Shown piece by piece: positions 4,776 to 7,577 of a DNA stretch of 7,577 nucleotides. The first letter of the stretch is position 1. Each line of letters begins with the position of its first letter. The translations under genes were made by a program, and so were the position numbers. Source of the stretch: JANQLU01 sp964434955. Its GTDB lineage: Bacteria; Planctomycetota; Planctomycetia; Pirellulales; Pirellulaceae. Below the pieces are notes generated by a model. It had not been told where the DNA came from. It saw only the letters and a program-made list of their open reading frames with translations, and made no database searches. The stretch covers positions 1 to 7,577 of the forward strand of contig CAYSXI010000225.1 of the NCBI GenBank assembly GCA_964434955.1, given 5' to 3'.

Positions 4776-7577
4776 TTTGGATCGATCAATTTTCGTCTTC
4801 TCCCTTTGCCTGGTTTTGCGGTTGGGCCCTGGTCCACTCGCTATGGCAAGTTGCTGCAATTTGGCTGCTGATCAAATCCTCGACATGGACCATTTCCACG
4901 TCTGCGCCGAAAACGAAATACTGGATGAATTATTTCGGCTTGATCCTATGCTTTCTGCTTCCCGTCCTGAGCGCATTGACGCTCCATCCCTATCAGGCGC
5001 CCAAGCCTCAAGGCCCATTTTTATCCAAAGCCGTTCAATCTTCGTCAGCGCCACAAGCATTTTCCAACGAAGTACAAATCGTCGGCTCCCAACCATTCAC
5101 AGAAGTTGGAATCAACCCGATCAATTCATCGAACGGTGCGAACGCTCAAAACGCCGTTCAACCTGAGAACGGAGCTCCTGTGATTGAACCCCCAATCCGC
5201 GATCGCGTGGCAGCTCTGCCAGGTTCAATCGCCGAGACGAAACAAACGAAAGCAGCCAAATCGGCGTCGACTTGGATGGCCCTGTCGCCAATCCTGGTCA
5301 TCGTTTACCTGTCCGGCGTTTTCCTGTTATCGCTTCGTACACTCGCCGGATTGGCCTTCGCACATCGATTTCGTTACCGGCAACTGACTCCCGTTGCAGA
5401 ATCCGTCCAAAAACGATTCGAATCTTTGTGCCAGCAATCCGGGATTAAAAAATCCATTGGATTGATGCAGTCGGGGATCGTTTCGGTGCCGACCGTTATC
5501 GGTATTTTGCGCCCAATGATTTTGCTTCCCCTATCAACGGTCAGTTCCTTATCAGCCAAAGAACTCGACGCCATTTTGCTCCATGAACTGGGGCACATTC
5601 GACGTTCCGACATTCTTTTCAATCTGTTTCAGGTGATCATTGAAACGATGCTGTTCTTTCACCCATTGGTATGGAGCATTTCGAAACAGATTCGCCTCGA
5701 ACGAGAAAAATGCTGCGACGATTTGGCTGCGGATTCGAACGAGCAAAAGAAGGCATTGGCCTTTGCCCTTTTGCGTCTTGAGGAATTGAAGCAATCGTCT
5801 GAGGCGAACCCGGTCGCGTTTTCGATGTCCTCGACAGGCGGAAATCTAAAGGCCCGTATCCGTCGTTTGCTGGTGGCGGATCCCGGCAAAACGTCTCCGA
5901 TTCGAGGACTGGTTTTCAGTTCAACTTTGACTCTGTTGCTCGTTACCCTGATGAGCTTTACGGCTTTCATCGTGCCGTCGGAAGAGGCCGTTGCGTCCGA
6001 ACAAGACGATTGGACCCCGGTCGGTGCAAAAATCGAATACCGCGGTGACATTTTTCAATGGTCCAAGTTGACGACTGAAGATCCCGACAAAGCGCGGCGG
6101 ATGCTCGATCTTTTTCCGCAAGCCGACAAAAAGAAACGGGGCCAAAAGTCAGGTGAGTGGACGCCGGACACCACGTTCACCATTGAGCTTCGGAATTCCA
6201 GGAATGGCGAAACGCGCGACCTCATCATCCAGGCGAGTTTTGAAGCTGGACGCTGGAGTGAAGGTAACGGTGACTGGGAATTCGGTCCGACTTTCCCTTT
6301 CCGATACCTGATTTCTGACTTGGTGAGAGAACAGAAATTTAAGATTGGCGACCCGCCAAAAGCTCAGGTCTTTCGCAACCTGGAGGAACTCAAAAAGCTG
6401 CCCAAGGACGCCCGCTACCTGCGATTCCAATCGGACGACGACAATGCATTCAAGGATTCCTGGATGGAGGCACTGGCCGATCGATTTGAATCCCTGGAAA
6501 TTTTGGAAATTCCTCGGGCGCGTTCGCTCACCGATCAGGGAGCCCTGCATCTTTCCAAGTTAACCAACCTATACGCACTCAAAATTGGTTTCAGCGCGAA
6601 ACTCTCCTCCAAGTCAGCGAAGGAAATCAGCAAGCTCAAACGACTCCAACTTCTCGACCTTTCCTACACTCGAGGACTGCTGACAGACGAAGCACTGGCT
6701 GATTTGTTGAACCTTCCCAAGCTTACGTTCTTCGTTGCTCTTAAACATTCTGGAGGAGGATTCGGGGACAAATCGGTCACCCCCATCTCTGATCACAAAA
6801 ACGTAAAAAACATCCTGATTACGGCGCAACATCCGATCTCGAAATCGGTCGCCTTCATCCCCCGCCTAACGGTCGTCAATGACTATCCTCACTCGAAGTG
6901 GTTCCGAAGTTTTCTCCGGCCGCTTCACGATCTGCGAAAGGCAGAATCGGTCATTGGAATGAGAAATCTTGACCAGGCAACCAACTTGCGAACCTACACG
7001 CGGAATCGCAAACTCCTGGATTCGGTTGAAAAAGGCAAATGGGTTGTGATCGCTGGCGGTAAACTTTGCGTGGCGTTCGATGACTATCAATCCGCGCTGG
7101 CCTTCGCCGACAAGAATCATCCACAGTCGAAACATCGATTCATTTTCCGCCCCGGCATCGATGATAAAAACGAGCCCAAGTTTTACCTTTCGCCATGGAA
7201 AACGGGCAGCCCCAACTGGAATCAACTGGGGCGGCAATTCCATCAGGATCAGCAACTGACGATTTCGGCGTTCAAATGGATCCGCAACCGGAAGTCGTTG
7301 GATACTCCCAACGGCAAAGGGGTCGTCACCCTTGGTTCAATCGACGGAAAGCAATCGATCAAACGCAGTTGCGTCGTTAGCGGGATGTTTAACCGCTACC
7401 TGACACTGACGGAAACGGACGCAGAAGCGTTGGGACTCTACAAATCGTCAGCGCCCGGAAAAGTCCAATATGGAAACAGCGGAAAGTGTGATCGGGTTTT
7501 CTGCATGGTGAAAATTCCCGAGCTGGAGATCGATACACTCGTCCTGGCTTTTGTCATTCCAGACAGGATGGTTCAAC
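4772..7577 (+). CDS. M56 (BlaR1-type) membrane metalloprotease sensor with LRR and pseudo-aspartic-protease-like C-terminus, 3' partial
   Basis: The frame is open for 935 codons and runs off the window. Residues 1-401 are the M56 core. Helices lie at 12-34 (WALVHSLWQVAAIWLLI), 50-71, 168-190 and 380-401, with a polar Ser/Gln/Asn-rich loop of about 95 residues between helices 2 and 3. The cytoplasmic zinc site is HELGH (271-275), with Glu312 in RLEREKCCDD as likely third ligand, and LKARIRRLL precedes helix 4. Outside the membrane are an unrecognised 402-546 segment and about six leucine-rich repeats at 547-703 (SLTDQGALHLSKLTNL, RLQLLDLSYTRG). A GKWVVIAGGK…FIFRPG module at 748-797 resembles DUF5678. 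A region from 850 (CVVSGMFNRYLTL…AEALGL) resembles retropepsin-like proteases but has Ser870 where the catalytic Asp is expected. By analogy with BlaR1, the outer part senses a signal and the protease inactivates the repressor. M56 identity is firm; the two last domains are pattern-based. Confidence 0.9.
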   Translation, partial: MIWIDQFSSSPFAWFCGWALVHSLWQVAAIWLLIKSSTWTISTSAPKTKYWMNYFGLILCFLLPVLSALTLHPYQAPKPQGPFLSKAVQSSSAPQAFSNEVQIVGSQPFTEVGINPINSSNGANAQNAVQPENGAPVIEPPIRDRVAALPGSIAETKQTKAAKSASTWMALSPILVIVYLSGVFLLSLRTLAGLAFAHRFRYRQLTPVAESVQKRFESLCQQSGIKKSIGLMQSGIVSVPTVIGILRPMILLPLSTVSSLSAKELDAILLHELGHIRRSDILFNLFQVIIETMLFFHPLVWSISKQIRLEREKCCDDLAADSNEQKKALAFALLRLEELKQSSEANPVAFSMSSTGGNLKARIRRLLVADPGKTSPIRGLVFSSTLTLLLVTLMSFTAFIVPSEEAVASEQDDWTPVGAKIEYRGDIFQWSKLTTEDPDKARRMLDLFPQADKKKRGQKSGEWTPDTTFTIELRNSRNGETRDLIIQASFEAGRWSEGNGDWEFGPTFPFRYLISDLVREQKFKIGDPPKAQVFRNLEELKKLPKDARYLRFQSDDDNAFKDSWMEALADRFESLEILEIPRARSLTDQGALHLSKLTNLYALKIGFSAKLSSKSAKEISKLKRLQLLDLSYTRGLLTDEALADLLNLPKLTFFVALKHSGGGFGDKSVTPISDHKNVKNILITAQHPISKSVAFIPRLTVVNDYPHSKWFRSFLRPLHDLRKAESVIGMRNLDQATNLRTYTRNRKLLDSVEKGKWVVIAGGKLCVAFDDYQSALAFADKNHPQSKHRFIFRPGIDDKNEPKFYLSPWKTGSPNWNQLGRQFHQDQQLTISAFKWIRNRKSLDTPNGKGVVTLGSIDGKQSIKRSCVVSGMFNRYLTLTETDAEALGLYKSSAPGKVQYGNSGKCDRVFCMVKIPELEIDTLVLAFVIPDRMVQ

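Noticed and set aside
4777..5166. Plus-strand 129-codon frame at the start of the M56 gene
   Set aside because: The frame from ATG 4772 encodes the M56 transmembrane helices and has a strong ribosome-binding site; this one is an out-of-frame shadow.
5659..7255. Several minus-strand frames of 72-133 codons opposite the M56 gene
   Set aside because: The plus frame is continuously open and carries zinc-protease and LRR patterns; the antisense frames have no recognisable features or start signals.

Overview
The window looks like chromosomal DNA from a planctomycete, probably of the Pirellulaceae (Rhodopirellula-type). Three things point there: a 'GEGGMG…GTPLYMSPEQAE…RRNK-TM' serine/threonine kinase of the planctomycete type, a secreted DUF1080 protein, and a BlaI/M56 regulatory pair whose sensor carries leucine-rich repeats of the 'LTDQGALHLSKL' kind. 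This is inferred from protein style only; no rRNA or other taxonomic marker is present. GC is moderate, and I saw no tRNA, rRNA, CRISPR array, insertion sequence or phage gene.

Layout. (1) 2-2184, plus strand: a membrane-anchored Ser/Thr protein kinase split into two reading frames by a small deletion at about 788-790, inside the catalytic domain, so it is probably a recent pseudogene or a sequence error. (2) 2185-2539: a convergent intergenic gap with weak hairpins only. (3) 2540-3418, minus strand: an exported DUF1080 (3-keto-disaccharide hydrolase family) protein. (4) 3419-3769: a gap with doubtful small ORFs, ending in a perfect 10-bp UUCG hairpin. (5) 3770-4144, minus strand: a small four-helix, TMEM14-like membrane protein with its own -10 box and strong Shine-Dalgarno site. 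(6) 4145-4385: a divergent regulatory region with two copies of a 19-bp palindromic motif placed 31 bp apart over a promoter. (7) 4386-4775 and 4772 to the window end, plus strand: a BlaI/MecI-type repressor and a very long M56 (BlaR1-type) membrane metalloprotease, overlapping by four bases (ATGA).

How the genes work together. The last two genes form a BlaR1-BlaI-like signalling unit. An extracytoplasmic sensor region would activate the cytoplasmic zinc protease (HELGH), which relieves the repressor bound at the twin operators. The sensor is not a penicillin-binding domain. It reads as an unrecognised linker domain, about six leucine-rich repeats, a short 'GKWVVIAGGK' module resembling DUF5678, and then a domain resembling a retropepsin-like aspartic protease whose DTG catalytic motif is replaced by SGM. 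This M56-LRR-DUF5678-like-pseudoprotease architecture is the most unusual feature in the window. The gene runs off the right edge, so its end is not seen.
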